From: Phenylobacterium sp.
GTDB taxonomy: Bacteria; Pseudomonadota; Alphaproteobacteria; Caulobacterales; Caulobacteraceae
DNA length: 64,000 nucleotides
Direction: 5' to 3'
Assembly (NCBI RefSeq): GCF_004299445.1
Contig: NZ_SCTC01000083.1
Location: forward strand, 62,001-126,000
Below the pieces are notes generated by a model, which made no database searches, had not been told where the DNA came from, and saw only the letters and a list, made by a program, of their open reading frames with translations. A program made the translations under genes and the position numbers. Shown one piece after another: positions 34,490 through 43,267 of the stretch (within the stretch, counting starts at the first letter, position 1; every line of letters begins with the position of its first letter).

Positions 34490-35236
34490 ATGGCCCGTCC
34501 CCACGCCGTCGAAGACGCCGCCCCCCAGCCCGATCTGTGGCGTACGCCGCCTGCGCCGGCGCCGCAGCCGCATCACCTGGGCCACCGTGAACGCCTGCGC
34601 GACCGCGCGGCCGCCGGCGGCCTGGCCGCCCTGCCCGACTACGAAGTGCTGGAGATGCTGCTCTTCCGGGCGATCCCTCGGGGCGACGTGAAGCCCTTGG
34701 CCAAGCAGCTTCTGGCCCGCTTCGGGTCGCTGGGCGGCGTCCTGGGCGCGACGCCCGAGGAGCTGCGCACCGTGAGGGGCGTAGGCGACGCTGTCGCCCT
34801 CGATCTCAAGCTCATCCACGAGGCGTCCCTGCGGGCGTCGCGCGAACAGGTCGCCCGCCGGCCGGTGATCTCGTCGTGGGCCGCGTTGCTGGCCTATGTG
34901 AAGACCGCCCTGGCGCACGAGTCGCGCGAGCAGTTCCGGGTGATCTTCCTCGACAAGAAGAACCAGTTGATCGCCGACGAGATCATGAACCGCGGCACCG
35001 TCGACCATGCCCCGGTCTACCCGCGCGAAGTGGTGCGCCGCGCCCTCGAACTGTCCGCCAGCGCGCTGATCCTGGTTCACAACCATCCCTCGGGCGACCC
35101 GACCCCGTCCGGCGCCGACGTCGACATGACCCGCGAGATCGTGAACGCCGCCCGCCCGATGCGCATCGCCATCCACGACCACCTGGTGGTGGGCCGCGAC
35201 GGCGTCGCCAGCTTCAAGGCGCTGGGGCTGATGTGA
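34490..35236 (+). CDS. radC: RadC/JAB-domain protein
   Basis: A 248-residue protein. It has a helix-hairpin-helix region (EELRTVRGVGDAVALDLKLI, ~90-110) and a C-terminal RPC/JAB metalloprotease-like domain with the intact HNHPSGDPTPSGADVDMT motif (His-His-Ser-Asp). Despite the name, repair function is not established; the domain is linked to homologous recombination and mobile elements. Start ATG at 34490; the in-frame extension upstream is non-coding. The usual map-radC neighbour relation is interrupted here by the ABC/M1 genes. Confidence 0.93.
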   Translation: MARPHAVEDAAPQPDLWRTPPAPAPQPHHLGHRERLRDRAAAGGLAALPDYEVLEMLLFRAIPRGDVKPLAKQLLARFGSLGGVLGATPEELRTVRGVGDAVALDLKLIHEASLRASREQVARRPVISSWAALLAYVKTALAHESREQFRVIFLDKKNQLIADEIMNRGTVDHAPVYPREVVRRALELSASALILVHNHPSGDPTPSGADVDMTREIVNAARPMRIAIHDHLVVGRDGVASFKALGLM

Positions 35237-35365
35237 CGAAGCCTTCGGTCAGCCCTGCCTCAAGGCGGTGACACCGACGATTTGAACGACCGGTTTACAA
35301 AAACGCGCCTCGCCGAAACTATGGCCCCAACGGTCGCAAGCACCGGGAACCGCAGGGCAGGACGC

Positions 35366-36823
35366 ATGACGAGCACCGTGGAAGGCCAGGTTGCGCCCGT
35401 GGGTGCGCCGTCGCTCTGGACCAAGCTGGCGTACGGTTTCGGTTCCGTCGCCTATGGCGTGAAAGACAACGGCTTCAACTACTTCCTGCTGCTGTTCTAC
35501 AGCCAGGTGATCGGGGTCGACGCGCGCCTCGTGGGCTTGGCCATCACCACCGCTCTGGTCCTCGATGCGATCAGCGATCCGATCGTGGGCTACTGGTCCG
35601 ACAACTTCCACTCGCGGTTCGGCCGGCGCCACCCGTTCATGTACGCTTCGGCCATCCCGGTGGCGGCGACCTATTTCCTGATGTGGAACCCGCCGCAGGG
35701 TTGGTCGGACGAAGCGCTCTTCGTCTACCTGCTGGTCATGGCGGTGCTGATCCGCACCTTCATAACCTTCTACGAAACACCCAGTTCGGCCCTCGCGCCG
35801 GAATTGACCGACGACTACGACCAGCGAAGCTCGCTGCTCAGCTTCCGGTTCTACTTCGGGTGGACGGGCGGCAACATCATGTCGGTGCTCATGTTCATGG
35901 CGCTGTTCCCGATGTTCGTGACGGCGGCCATCCCCGATGGGCGGTTCAACCGCGAGGCCTACGAGCTCTACGGCATCATCTCCTCGGTGCTGATCTTCCT
36001 GGCGATCATTGTGTCGGCCGGCGGCACGCACGCCCGGATCCGCCACCTGAAGCCGCCGCCGCCCAAGCGCAGCATGACGCTGGGCGCCATCTTCCGCGAA
36101 ATCATCGAGACCCTCGTGAACCGCTCGTTCCTCTCGCTGTTCTTCGCCGCCCTGCTGGGCGCGGTGGCGACCGGGCTGTCGGCCGCATTGGCCTTCTACT
36201 TCAGCATCTACTTCTGGCGGTTCGATCCCCAGCAGATCGGCTGGATCACGTTCAGCGTCTTCGGCTCGGCGATCATCGGCTCTCTCATGGCGCCGTACAT
36301 CACCCGCACCCTGGGCAAGAAGCGGGGCGCCATCATCATCGGGCTCGTGGCGTTCCTCGGCGCGCCGCTGCCTGTGACCCTCAAGTTGTTCGGCGTCTTG
36401 CCTGACGACCCGGCCTTCAACTTCCCGGTCGTGGTCCTGACCACCATGATCGACACCGGGCTGATCATCTGTTTCCAGATCCTGTCGTCGTCGATGCTGG
36501 CCGATCTGGTCGAGCAGGCCGAACTTCGGACGGGCCGCCGATCCGAGGGCCTGTTCTTTGCGGCCTCCACCTTCATCCGCAAGACGGTCCAGGGGGTGGG
36601 CGTGATCGCCGCCGGCTTCGTGCTGACCGTGTCCGGATTCCCGACCGGCGCCTCACCCGATCAGGTGTCGGACGAGACGCTGTGGCGGTTCGGCGCGCTG
36701 TACGTGCCCACCATCCTGTCGATCTGGCTGGCGATGATCGCCGTCATGGGCACCTACAAGCTCAGCCGTTCGGACCACGAGGAAAACCTCCGCAAGCTCG
36801 CCGAGGCCCGCAAGGCGTCCTGA
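35366..36823 (+). CDS. GPH-family MFS sugar/drug symporter
   Basis: A 485-residue inner-membrane transporter with twelve predicted helices. Glycoside-pentoside-hexuronide family signatures include VLDAISDPIVGYWSDN (loop 2-3), RFGRRHPFMYASAIPVAATY and FETPSSALAPELTDDYD-like YETPSSALAPELTDDYDQRS. These symporters take up glycosides with sodium or protons. The ATG at 35366 is chosen since sequence before it lacks coding character. It lies ~130 bp after radC and has its own promoter region. Confidence 0.92.
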   Translation: MTSTVEGQVAPVGAPSLWTKLAYGFGSVAYGVKDNGFNYFLLLFYSQVIGVDARLVGLAITTALVLDAISDPIVGYWSDNFHSRFGRRHPFMYASAIPVAATYFLMWNPPQGWSDEALFVYLLVMAVLIRTFITFYETPSSALAPELTDDYDQRSSLLSFRFYFGWTGGNIMSVLMFMALFPMFVTAAIPDGRFNREAYELYGIISSVLIFLAIIVSAGGTHARIRHLKPPPPKRSMTLGAIFREIIETLVNRSFLSLFFAALLGAVATGLSAALAFYFSIYFWRFDPQQIGWITFSVFGSAIIGSLMAPYITRTLGKKRGAIIIGLVAFLGAPLPVTLKLFGVLPDDPAFNFPVVVLTTMIDTGLIICFQILSSSMLADLVEQAELRTGRRSEGLFFAASTFIRKTVQGVGVIAAGFVLTVSGFPTGASPDQVSDETLWRFGALYVPTILSIWLAMIAVMGTYKLSRSDHEENLRKLAEARKAS

Positions 36824-36834
36824 GTTCGAAAGGT

Positions 36835-36860
36835 CCCGGGCGCGCCTCCAACGCCCCGGG
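36835..36860. terminator. Weak hairpin between convergent genes
   Basis: CCCGGGCG faces CGCCCCGGG with one bulged C, between the convergent symporter and reductase genes. It lacks a T-tract. A termination role is possible only on position. Confidence 0.3.
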
Positions 36861-36870
36861 CCCCTCCGGC

Positions 36871-38025
36871 TTACTCGACTACGAACGTCAGGCCGGCGTT
36901 CGCCTGCAGCCGGTCCACCAGGCGCCCCTGCAGCGCGGCCGCGGGCGTCAGAACCCCGCCCTGCACGTCCGGCGCGCGGACCAGCGCGATCGCCGTCTCG
37001 GCCAGCATCTTGGACGTCGAGCCATAGCCCGGGTCCTTGTCGCCCTTTACCGCCACGCGCACCTGCCGACCGTCCTTGGCGATCCCCACGAACAGGATGT
37101 CGTAGAAGCCCGCCTCGCGCTCTTCCTTGGTCGGACCCTCGCCGGGCTTCGGCGGGCCGCCGGGGATGCTGCCCAGGTCGGTGAACCCCGGCCCGCCCGC
37201 GCCGGGCGCCCCCATCACCATCTCGTCGTAGACGAAGTCCGCGCCATAGGGATGGCCCATCAGGAAGTTCGAGCGGTGAACGTTCTTGGTGTTGATCACC
37301 GCCATCATGAACGGCGCGACCGGGCCCACGTCCGGGTCCTCTTCCGCAGTCTGGCCGGCCGGCTGGGCGGGGCCCTCGAAGCCCGGGGTCAGGCCGAACG
37401 GGCTCATCATGATCGCCAGCAGCGAAGGGTCCTTCTGGATCGCCGCCATCGTCGCCGCACCGCTGGCCGCGGTGCCGCCCGAGAGGCCGCCACGCATGTC
37501 CCGCACCCGACCCTTCACGCGCGGAACCACGCCGCCCAGCTTGGCCTTCGCCGTCTCCTGGCAGAACCACACGCCCGCCTCGAACGGAATCGAATCGAAG
37601 CCGCAGGAATGCAGGATCCGGGCGCCCGAGGCCTTCGCCGTCTCGTGGTGCGCGTCGATCATCTTGCGCATCCAGTTGGGCTCGCCCGACAGGTCGAGGT
37701 AGTCGGTCCCGGCCTTGGCGCAGGCGGCCACCAACGCGTCGCCGTACAGCTGATAGGGCCCGACCGTCGTGATGATCGCCTTGGCGCGCTTCACCATCGC
37801 GTCCAGCTGCGCCGGATCGTCGGCGTCGGCCACGACGAGCGGCGTGTCCTTGGGCGCCCCGATCTCGTCGCGCACCGCTTCCAGCTTGGCCTGCGAGCGG
37901 CCCGCCATGGCCCACTTCACCTCTCCGCCCACGCCATAGCGCTGCGCCAGGTGCTCGGCCACGAGGCGGCCGGTATAGCCGGTGGCGCCATAGACGATCA
38001 GGTCGAACTCGGCGTTGGGGTTCAT
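36871..38025 (-). CDS. Saccharopine dehydrogenase-like / trans-acting enoyl reductase family protein
   Basis: A 384-residue protein with an NADP-binding Rossmann start (LIVYGATGYTGRLVAEHLAQ), then VGPYQLYGDALVAACAKAGT and DYLDLSGEPNWM, matching the saccharopine-dehydrogenase-like family that includes mycobacterial Rv2449c and trans-acting enoyl reductases. It probably reduces a lipid or polyketide intermediate. No membrane segments. Monocistronic and convergent with the GPH symporter; starts at ATG 38025 with GGAGGAA directly upstream. Confidence 0.9.
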   Translation of the reverse strand: MNPNAEFDLIVYGATGYTGRLVAEHLAQRYGVGGEVKWAMAGRSQAKLEAVRDEIGAPKDTPLVVADADDPAQLDAMVKRAKAIITTVGPYQLYGDALVAACAKAGTDYLDLSGEPNWMRKMIDAHHETAKASGARILHSCGFDSIPFEAGVWFCQETAKAKLGGVVPRVKGRVRDMRGGLSGGTAASGAATMAAIQKDPSLLAIMMSPFGLTPGFEGPAQPAGQTAEEDPDVGPVAPFMMAVINTKNVHRSNFLMGHPYGADFVYDEMVMGAPGAGGPGFTDLGSIPGGPPKPGEGPTKEEREAGFYDILFVGIAKDGRQVRVAVKGDKDPGYGSTSKMLAETAIALVRAPDVQGGVLTPAAALQGRLVDRLQANAGLTFVVE

Positions 38026-38150
38026 CAGGGTTCCTCCCGCTTAAGGCCCGCGACCTTACAAATTTACAGCGTCACCTCAATAGCCACGACGGCCACCCGC
38101 TGCAGCCGCCGGGCGGTGGCGAAGGCGATAGAAACCGCTATTCAGGACGC

Positions 38151-39218
38151 ATGACACCCGAGCTCGGCATCATCGAGGGCTTTTTCGGACGGCCCTACAC
38201 GTGGGAAGAGCGCGCCGACATGGTGCGCGCCCTGGCGCCGGCCGGATACGGCTTCTACCTCTACGCCCCAAAGATCGATGGCCATCTTCGCCGCCGCTGG
38301 CGCGAGCCCTATCCGGACGCGACCCTGGAAGAGCTGGCCGCTTTCGCCCAGGTCTGTCGCGACGCGGGCGTCCGGTTCGGCGTGGGCCTGAGCCCCTACG
38401 AGCTGTTCCTCAACTTCGACGACGCCGCCAAGGCCGACCTCTCCGCCAAGCTGGCCCAGCTGGACAGCCTGGGTCTGGCCGACCTGGGCGTCTTCTTCGA
38501 CGACATGAAGGGCGACCTGCCCGAGCTCGCCGCGCGGCAGGTCGAGATCATCCACTGGATCGCGGAACGCACCACGGCCTCCCGCGTCATCGCCTGTCCC
38601 AGCTACTACACCGACGATCCGGTGCTCGACCGCGTCTTTGGCCAGCGGCCTGCCAACTATCTGGAGGACCTGGGTCGAGGGCTCGATCCCGCCGTCCACC
38701 TGATGTGGACCGGCGAGGAAGTTTGCGCGCGTGAATTCTCGCCCGGACACCTGGCCCGCGTGGCCGAGCAGATGCGGCGCAAGCCGTTCCTCTGGGACAA
38801 CTATCCGGTCAACGACGGACCGCGCATGAGCCCGCATCTGCATCTGCGCGCCTTCACGGGCCGCCCGGCGGCCATCGGCGCAGAGATTTCCGCGCACGGG
38901 ATCAACACCGCGTCCCAGGCGGTGCTCTCGCGCATCCCGGCGTTGACGCTGATCGAGAGCTATCGGGACGGCGCGGACTATCAGTACCTCGCCGCGTTCC
39001 GCCGCGCCGCGCACGATGTGTTGGGCCCAGCGCTGGCGGACGGCGTCGAACGCACCCTGCTCCTGCTCGAGGACGCCGGCCTGGGCGGGATCACGCCCGA
39101 GCAGCACCAACGCCTGCGCGCCCGCTTCTCGGCGTTCGACCATCCCGCCGCCCGCGAGATCGTGGCCTGGCTGGACGGCCATTTCGCCATCGGCGCCGAC
39201 GAGCTGCAGACCCAGTGA
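38151..39218 (+). CDS. GH84-like beta-N-acetylglucosaminidase domain protein
   Basis: A 355-residue TIM-barrel glycosidase. It begins with GIIEGFFGRPYTWEER, the hallmark of GH84 enzymes, and carries the paired catalytic aspartates Asp117-Asp118 in VFFDDMKGD. Further barrel motifs are ACPSYYTDD and LWDNYPVNDG, which contacts GlcNAc. No signal peptide, so it acts in the cytosol, perhaps on N-acetylated amino sugars from recycled wall fragments. It overlaps the next gene by GTGA. Bacterial GH84 proteins with O-GlcNAc activity exist, but the substrate here is unknown. Confidence 0.9.
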   Translation: MTPELGIIEGFFGRPYTWEERADMVRALAPAGYGFYLYAPKIDGHLRRRWREPYPDATLEELAAFAQVCRDAGVRFGVGLSPYELFLNFDDAAKADLSAKLAQLDSLGLADLGVFFDDMKGDLPELAARQVEIIHWIAERTTASRVIACPSYYTDDPVLDRVFGQRPANYLEDLGRGLDPAVHLMWTGEEVCAREFSPGHLARVAEQMRRKPFLWDNYPVNDGPRMSPHLHLRAFTGRPAAIGAEISAHGINTASQAVLSRIPALTLIESYRDGADYQYLAAFRRAAHDVLGPALADGVERTLLLLEDAGLGGITPEQHQRLRARFSAFDHPAAREIVAWLDGHFAIGADELQTQ

Positions 39219-40153
39219 TCGGGCGCCGGTCGCTGCTGATCGGCGTGGCCGCCGCGGCAGGCGGCCTGTTCCTCGTGCGCGACCGCCTGCCCTGGCCGCC
39301 GCTGACGCCCCGCTTCCGGAACGGCCGCGACACGCCCTGGCAGCCCATTCCGCACGGCGGGATGATGGAGATCGCGGTCGCCGTGAACGGGACTCCGATC
39401 CATGCGGTCATCGATTCCGGCGCACAGTTCAGCGCCGTCGACCGGGCGCTGGCCGAACGACTTCAGCTGCAACGCAACGTCGCCGCTCCCCTGGTCGCGT
39501 TCGGCGTGAGCGGCGGGCCCATGCTCACCCATACCGTCCGGCTCGACCTGGCGCTCCCCGGGCTGGCCGTCGCCGACCTGCGCGCCGCGGCCCTCGACCT
39601 GGCTCCGCTGGCCCAGGCCACAGGCCGTGAGTTCCAGATGCTGATCGGTCGCGACCTGCTGCGGCGCGTGGTGATCGAGGCGGACTTCCCGATGCGCCGC
39701 GTGCGCTTTCTGACCCCCGGCGCCTACACGCCCCCGCCGGACGCCCGCACCATCGTGCTGGCCGAAGGAGGCCGGGGGCCGATGGTCCGGGTCCAGGTCG
39801 AGGCCGCCGAGCCGATCGAGGTGCTGGTCGACACCGGCTCGGCCGGCGTCCTGGCCCTGTCGGAGAACGCCGCTCGCGACGCAGGGCTGCTCGCGCCGGG
39901 GCGCATTGTCAGCCAGGCCCATTCGGTCAGTCTGGGCGGCCTCAGTCTGGACCGGCGCGTCACGGCGCGCGCCGTCACGATCGGCAACCTGACGCTCCGG
40001 GACGTGGAGATCCAGGTGTATCGCCCGGCCGCCAATGCGCCGGCGCCGTCCGGTCTCCTGGGGACCGGCCTGTTCTCGCGCTACCGGATGGCGCTCGATC
40101 TGGCAGGCGATCGGCTGCACCTCGTCCCGCCCGCGTTGATGATCGTCCGCTAG
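39215..40153 (+). CDS. Two-domain retropepsin-like aspartic protease, exported or anchored
   Basis: A 312-residue protein with start GTG overlapping the GH84 gene. The N-terminus has a twin-arginine or membrane-anchor signal (GRRSLLIGVAAAAGGLFLV). Two retropepsin folds follow: Asp67 in HAVIDSGAQFSAVDRALAE and Asp206 in VLVDTGSAGVLALSENAAR, each followed by a family-typical hydrophobic strand (e.g. LIGRDLLRRVVIEADFPMRR). The two halves could pair in one chain like pepsin. Some bacterial clan AA proteases process envelope proteins; a role here is unknown. Confidence 0.83.
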   Translation: MIGRRSLLIGVAAAAGGLFLVRDRLPWPPLTPRFRNGRDTPWQPIPHGGMMEIAVAVNGTPIHAVIDSGAQFSAVDRALAERLQLQRNVAAPLVAFGVSGGPMLTHTVRLDLALPGLAVADLRAAALDLAPLAQATGREFQMLIGRDLLRRVVIEADFPMRRVRFLTPGAYTPPPDARTIVLAEGGRGPMVRVQVEAAEPIEVLVDTGSAGVLALSENAARDAGLLAPGRIVSQAHSVSLGGLSLDRRVTARAVTIGNLTLRDVEIQVYRPAANAPAPSGLLGTGLFSRYRMALDLAGDRLHLVPPALMIVR

Positions 40154-40176
40154 CCCGGGAACAACCCCGGCGGCGA

Positions 40177-40206
40177 CCCGTTGGGCTCCCCACAAATCCC
40201 AACGGG
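40177..40206 (+). promoter_or_regulatory. Stem-loop overlapping the DUF4142 ribosome binding site
   Basis: CCCGTTGGG (40177-40185) pairs perfectly with CCCAACGGG (40198-40206) around a 12-nt loop. The 3' arm includes the GGG of the GGGAG Shine-Dalgarno five bases before the ATG. It could block translation until melted or bound, or act as the terminator of the upstream gene. Confidence 0.4.
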
Positions 40207-40215
40207 AGAGCATCC

Positions 40216-40839
40216 ATGAAACGCGCCTTCATTCTTGCAGCGGCGGCAACCGCCGCGCTGACCCTGGCCGCTTGCCAGAAGACCGACCAGGCCGCCAATC
40301 CGGCCGACCCGGGCACGACCAACGACGCCGTCAACACTGCCCAGGACGCGACCAGCGCGGCGGTCGGCGCGACGTCGGCCGCAACGGTGGGCCAGGTCTC
40401 CACCGACGCCTTCGTCACAAACGCCGCGATCAGCGACATGTACGAGATCCAGGCCGGCGAGATCGCCCAGAAGAAGGGCCAGTCCGCCGCCGTGAAGGCC
40501 TTCGGCAAGATGATGGTCGCCGACCACACCGCGCTGTCGAATGAGATGAAGTCCCTGGTCGCGGCGGCGGGCAAGACGCTCCCCACCGGCCTCGACGAGC
40601 GCCGCAAGGGGCTGATCGACAACCTCAACGCCGCCAACCCCGCGGAGTTCGATCAGGTCTATCTGAGCCAGCAGGACGCCGCCCACTCCGAGGCTCTCAC
40701 CCTCATGCAGGGCTACGCCGACGACGGTGAGGACGCCGGCCTGAAGGCCGCCGCGGCCAAGGCCGTCCCCAGGATCCAGGGCCATCTCGACCAGGTGAGG
40801 AAGCTGCAAGCCGCGCCGCCGGCGCCCGCCAGGAAGTAG
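40216..40839 (+). CDS. DUF4142 lipoprotein
   Basis: A 207-residue predicted lipoprotein: signal MKRAFILAAAATAALTLAAC with the lipobox Cys at residue 20, a Thr/Asn/Ala linker, and a DUF4142 four-helix bundle (~65-200) containing DMYEIQAGEIAQKKGQSAAV and DHTALSNEMKSLVAAAGKTL. The ferritin-like bundle is common in stress-induced outer-membrane or periplasmic proteins. It ends at a strong terminator and stands alone. Regulation at translation is suggested by the leader hairpin. Confidence 0.9.
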   Translation: MKRAFILAAAATAALTLAACQKTDQAANPADPGTTNDAVNTAQDATSAAVGATSAATVGQVSTDAFVTNAAISDMYEIQAGEIAQKKGQSAAVKAFGKMMVADHTALSNEMKSLVAAAGKTLPTGLDERRKGLIDNLNAANPAEFDQVYLSQQDAAHSEALTLMQGYADDGEDAGLKAAAAKAVPRIQGHLDQVRKLQAAPPAPARK

Positions 40840-40857
40840 AATTCTTCCCGCCGACTT

Positions 40858-40893
40858 GGGCCGCGTCTCTCTGAGGCGCGGCCCGTTTCTTTT
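40858..40893 (+). terminator. Intrinsic terminator of the DUF4142 gene
   Basis: GGGCCGCG (40858-40865) pairs perfectly with CGCGGCCC (40877-40884) around an 11-nt loop, followed by GTTTCTTTT. The 8-bp GC stem and T-rich tail make this the clearest intrinsic terminator of the window. Confidence 0.85.
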
Positions 40894-40926
40894 GACGATC
40901 GTGTCCGGGCTGATAAGCCCTGGTCG

Positions 40927-42153
40927 GTGACCATCGCACAGCCAGAGCCCTCCGACCCGCGTTCGGCGCCGGGCGCCGTCCCGGTGCTGCTGCTGCTTGT
41001 CTTCCTGAGTCTGATCGGCTTCGGCGTGGTGATCCCGCTGCTGCCGTTCTTCGCCACTGCCTTCAACGCCCCGCCCTGGCAGGTGTCTCTGCTGTTCGCG
41101 ACCTATTCGGCCGGGCAGTTCCTGGGCGAGTTGTTCTGGGGCCGGATGTCGGATCGCATCGGCCGCCGCCCGGTGCTGCTGATCACCATCGCGGGCTCGG
41201 CCGTGGGCTACCTGGCGCTGGCCTACGCCCCCGGGATCTGGATCGCCGTCCTGGCGCGCGGCGCCGCCGGGTTCTTCGCCGGCAATATGTCGGCCATCCA
41301 GGGCTACATCGTCGACGTCTCACCGCCCCAGAAGCTGGCGGGGCGACTGGGTCTGATCGGCTCGGCCTTCGGCGTGGGCTTCGTGGTGGGACCGGCGCTG
41401 GGCGGCCTGCTGGCCCGTCCGGAACTGGGCGCCGCCGGCTTCCGGCCGCCGCTGCTGGTGGCCTCGGGCCTCTGCCTGCTGGCGATCGTCGGCATCCTGG
41501 CCTTCGTGAAGGAAAGCCGCCGCCTCGACGGCGCGCCGCCTCCGCGGAGCCATCCTTTCGCCGCCGTCGGGGAAGGCCTGCGCAATCCCGTATCCGCCCG
41601 CGCGTTCGGCGTCATCTTCTTCGCGTTCTTCGCGTCCTCGTCGCTCTGGTCGAACCTGGGCCTATGGCTGGACGCCCGCTTCAGCTGGGGTCCCAAGGAG
41701 GTGGGCCTGCTGATGGCCTTCACCGGGGTCGCGGCGGCCGCCAGCCAGGGCGCGATCGCGGGCTACTCGGTACGGCGACTGGGGGCCGGAGCCACCATTG
41801 TCATCGGCGCGTTGTTGGCCTCGGCCTGCTACGCGGCCATGGCGATCTCGCCCACCGCCCTGGTCGCCTCGGTCCTGCTGTGCGTCGGCGTCGTCGGAAA
41901 CGCCCTCTGGCAGCCGGCCGCCACGTCGATCGTGTCGCGCGCCACTCATCCCGACCGCCAGGGGGCCGTGCTCGGAGCGGCCAGCGCTTCCGGGTCGCTG
42001 GCCCGGGTCGCCGGCCCGATCGTGGGCGGGGTTCTGTTCTCGAGCATCGGCCCCTGGGCGCCGTTGGTCTCGGCGGGGCTCTGGATGCTGCCGGCCGCGT
42101 GGCTGGGCTGGCGAGCGTCGCAGGCGCTCAGGGGTGGCCGCGACCCGGCCTGA
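40927..42153 (+). CDS. MFS transporter (TetA/DHA1-like)
   Basis: A 408-residue inner-membrane protein with twelve predicted helices and the DHA1 loop 2-3 motif GELFWGRMSDRIGRRPVLLI, as in TetA-like exporters. It starts at GTG 40927, downstream of a terminator, so it has its own promoter. Proton-driven efflux of drugs or metabolites is likely; no regulator is adjacent. Confidence 0.92.
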   Translation: MTIAQPEPSDPRSAPGAVPVLLLLVFLSLIGFGVVIPLLPFFATAFNAPPWQVSLLFATYSAGQFLGELFWGRMSDRIGRRPVLLITIAGSAVGYLALAYAPGIWIAVLARGAAGFFAGNMSAIQGYIVDVSPPQKLAGRLGLIGSAFGVGFVVGPALGGLLARPELGAAGFRPPLLVASGLCLLAIVGILAFVKESRRLDGAPPPRSHPFAAVGEGLRNPVSARAFGVIFFAFFASSSLWSNLGLWLDARFSWGPKEVGLLMAFTGVAAAASQGAIAGYSVRRLGAGATIVIGALLASACYAAMAISPTALVASVLLCVGVVGNALWQPAATSIVSRATHPDRQGAVLGAASASGSLARVAGPIVGGVLFSSIGPWAPLVSAGLWMLPAAWLGWRASQALRGGRDPA

Positions 42154-42232
42154 AGGCCCTTCCCCTTTCGCCAAGTCGGCCTATCCTGCCCCTCAGCGGT
42201 CTAGAAGAACCGGTTTGCTGGGAGGCTTAGCG

Positions 42233-43267
42233 ATGGTGCGTCCAGGGCTGCTCGCCGTGGCGCTTGCCGCCCTGTCCGGGCCGGCGGCGGCCGCGGACTA
42301 CAAGGCGCCGCGCACCGCCCACGGTCAGCCCGACCTGCAGGGCGTCTGGAGCAACGCCACGATCACGCCGCTGACCCGCCCCGCCGCGTTCGGCGATCGG
42401 CTGGTGCTGACGCCGGCAGAGGCCGCGGCGATCGAGAACGCCAACGCCGAGAAGGTCGCCCGCGCCGACGCGCCGACCCCGCCCGACGCCAAGGTCACCG
42501 ACCTCAAGAACGCCGACTGCGGCCCCGACGGGATCTCCGGGCTCAACTGTGGCTACAACCAGGGTTGGAAGGACAGCGAAGCCAATCTGATCGAATTCAA
42601 CGGCGAGAAGCGCACGTCCATCCTGATCTCGCCCGCCAACGGCCAATTCCCACCGCTCACCCGGGAGGCCATGGAGCGCCGCCGCGGTCGCACGTTCGGC
42701 GGCGCCGACGGCCCCGAGGCGCGCGGCCTGGGCGAGCGGTGCATCCTGTCATTCGGCTCATCGGCCGGCCCGCCGATGCTGCCCAACGGCTACTACAACA
42801 ACGTCTATGAGATCGTGCAGACCAAGGACGCGGTCCTGTTCCAGGTCGAGATGGTGCACGACACCCGCATCGTGCGCCTGAACGCCCAGCATCACCCGTC
42901 CAACCTCAAGACCTGGATGGGCGACAGCATCGGCCGGTGGGACGGCGAGACCCTGGTCATCGAGACCATCAACCTGCGTCCCGAGCAGGGCCTGCGCGGC
43001 GGCTCCAGCGACAAGGTCAAGGTCACCGAGTGGCTCACGCGGATCGGCCCCAACAAGATCCGCTACAAATTCACCGTCGACGACCCTGGCGCCTATACCG
43101 CGCCGATCTCGGGCGAAGTGGCGTTCAACGCCACCAAAGGGCCGGTCTACGAGTACGCGTGCCACGAGGGGAACTACGCCATGGAAGGCATCCTGGCCGG
43201 CGCCCGCGAGGCCGAAAAGACCGCCAAGTCCGCCGCGCCGGCGACCGCCGATGAAGGGAGTAATTGA
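42233..43267 (+). CDS. Secreted protein of unknown function (paralogue 1)
   Basis: A 344-residue secreted protein: signal peptide (MVRPGLLAVALAALSGPAAA) then GQPDLQGVWSNATITPLTRP, GGADGPEARGLGERCILSFG and the conserved C-terminal block WMGDSIGRWDGETLVIETIN. Two Cys pairs and multiple aromatic strands suggest a disulfide-stabilised beta-rich fold. The block is shared with many proteobacterial and acidobacterial hypothetical proteins of unknown role. The next gene starts on the final base of its stop codon (TGATG). Confidence 0.8.
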   Translation: MVRPGLLAVALAALSGPAAAADYKAPRTAHGQPDLQGVWSNATITPLTRPAAFGDRLVLTPAEAAAIENANAEKVARADAPTPPDAKVTDLKNADCGPDGISGLNCGYNQGWKDSEANLIEFNGEKRTSILISPANGQFPPLTREAMERRRGRTFGGADGPEARGLGERCILSFGSSAGPPMLPNGYYNNVYEIVQTKDAVLFQVEMVHDTRIVRLNAQHHPSNLKTWMGDSIGRWDGETLVIETINLRPEQGLRGGSSDKVKVTEWLTRIGPNKIRYKFTVDDPGAYTAPISGEVAFNATKGPVYEYACHEGNYAMEGILAGAREAEKTAKSAAPATADEGSN

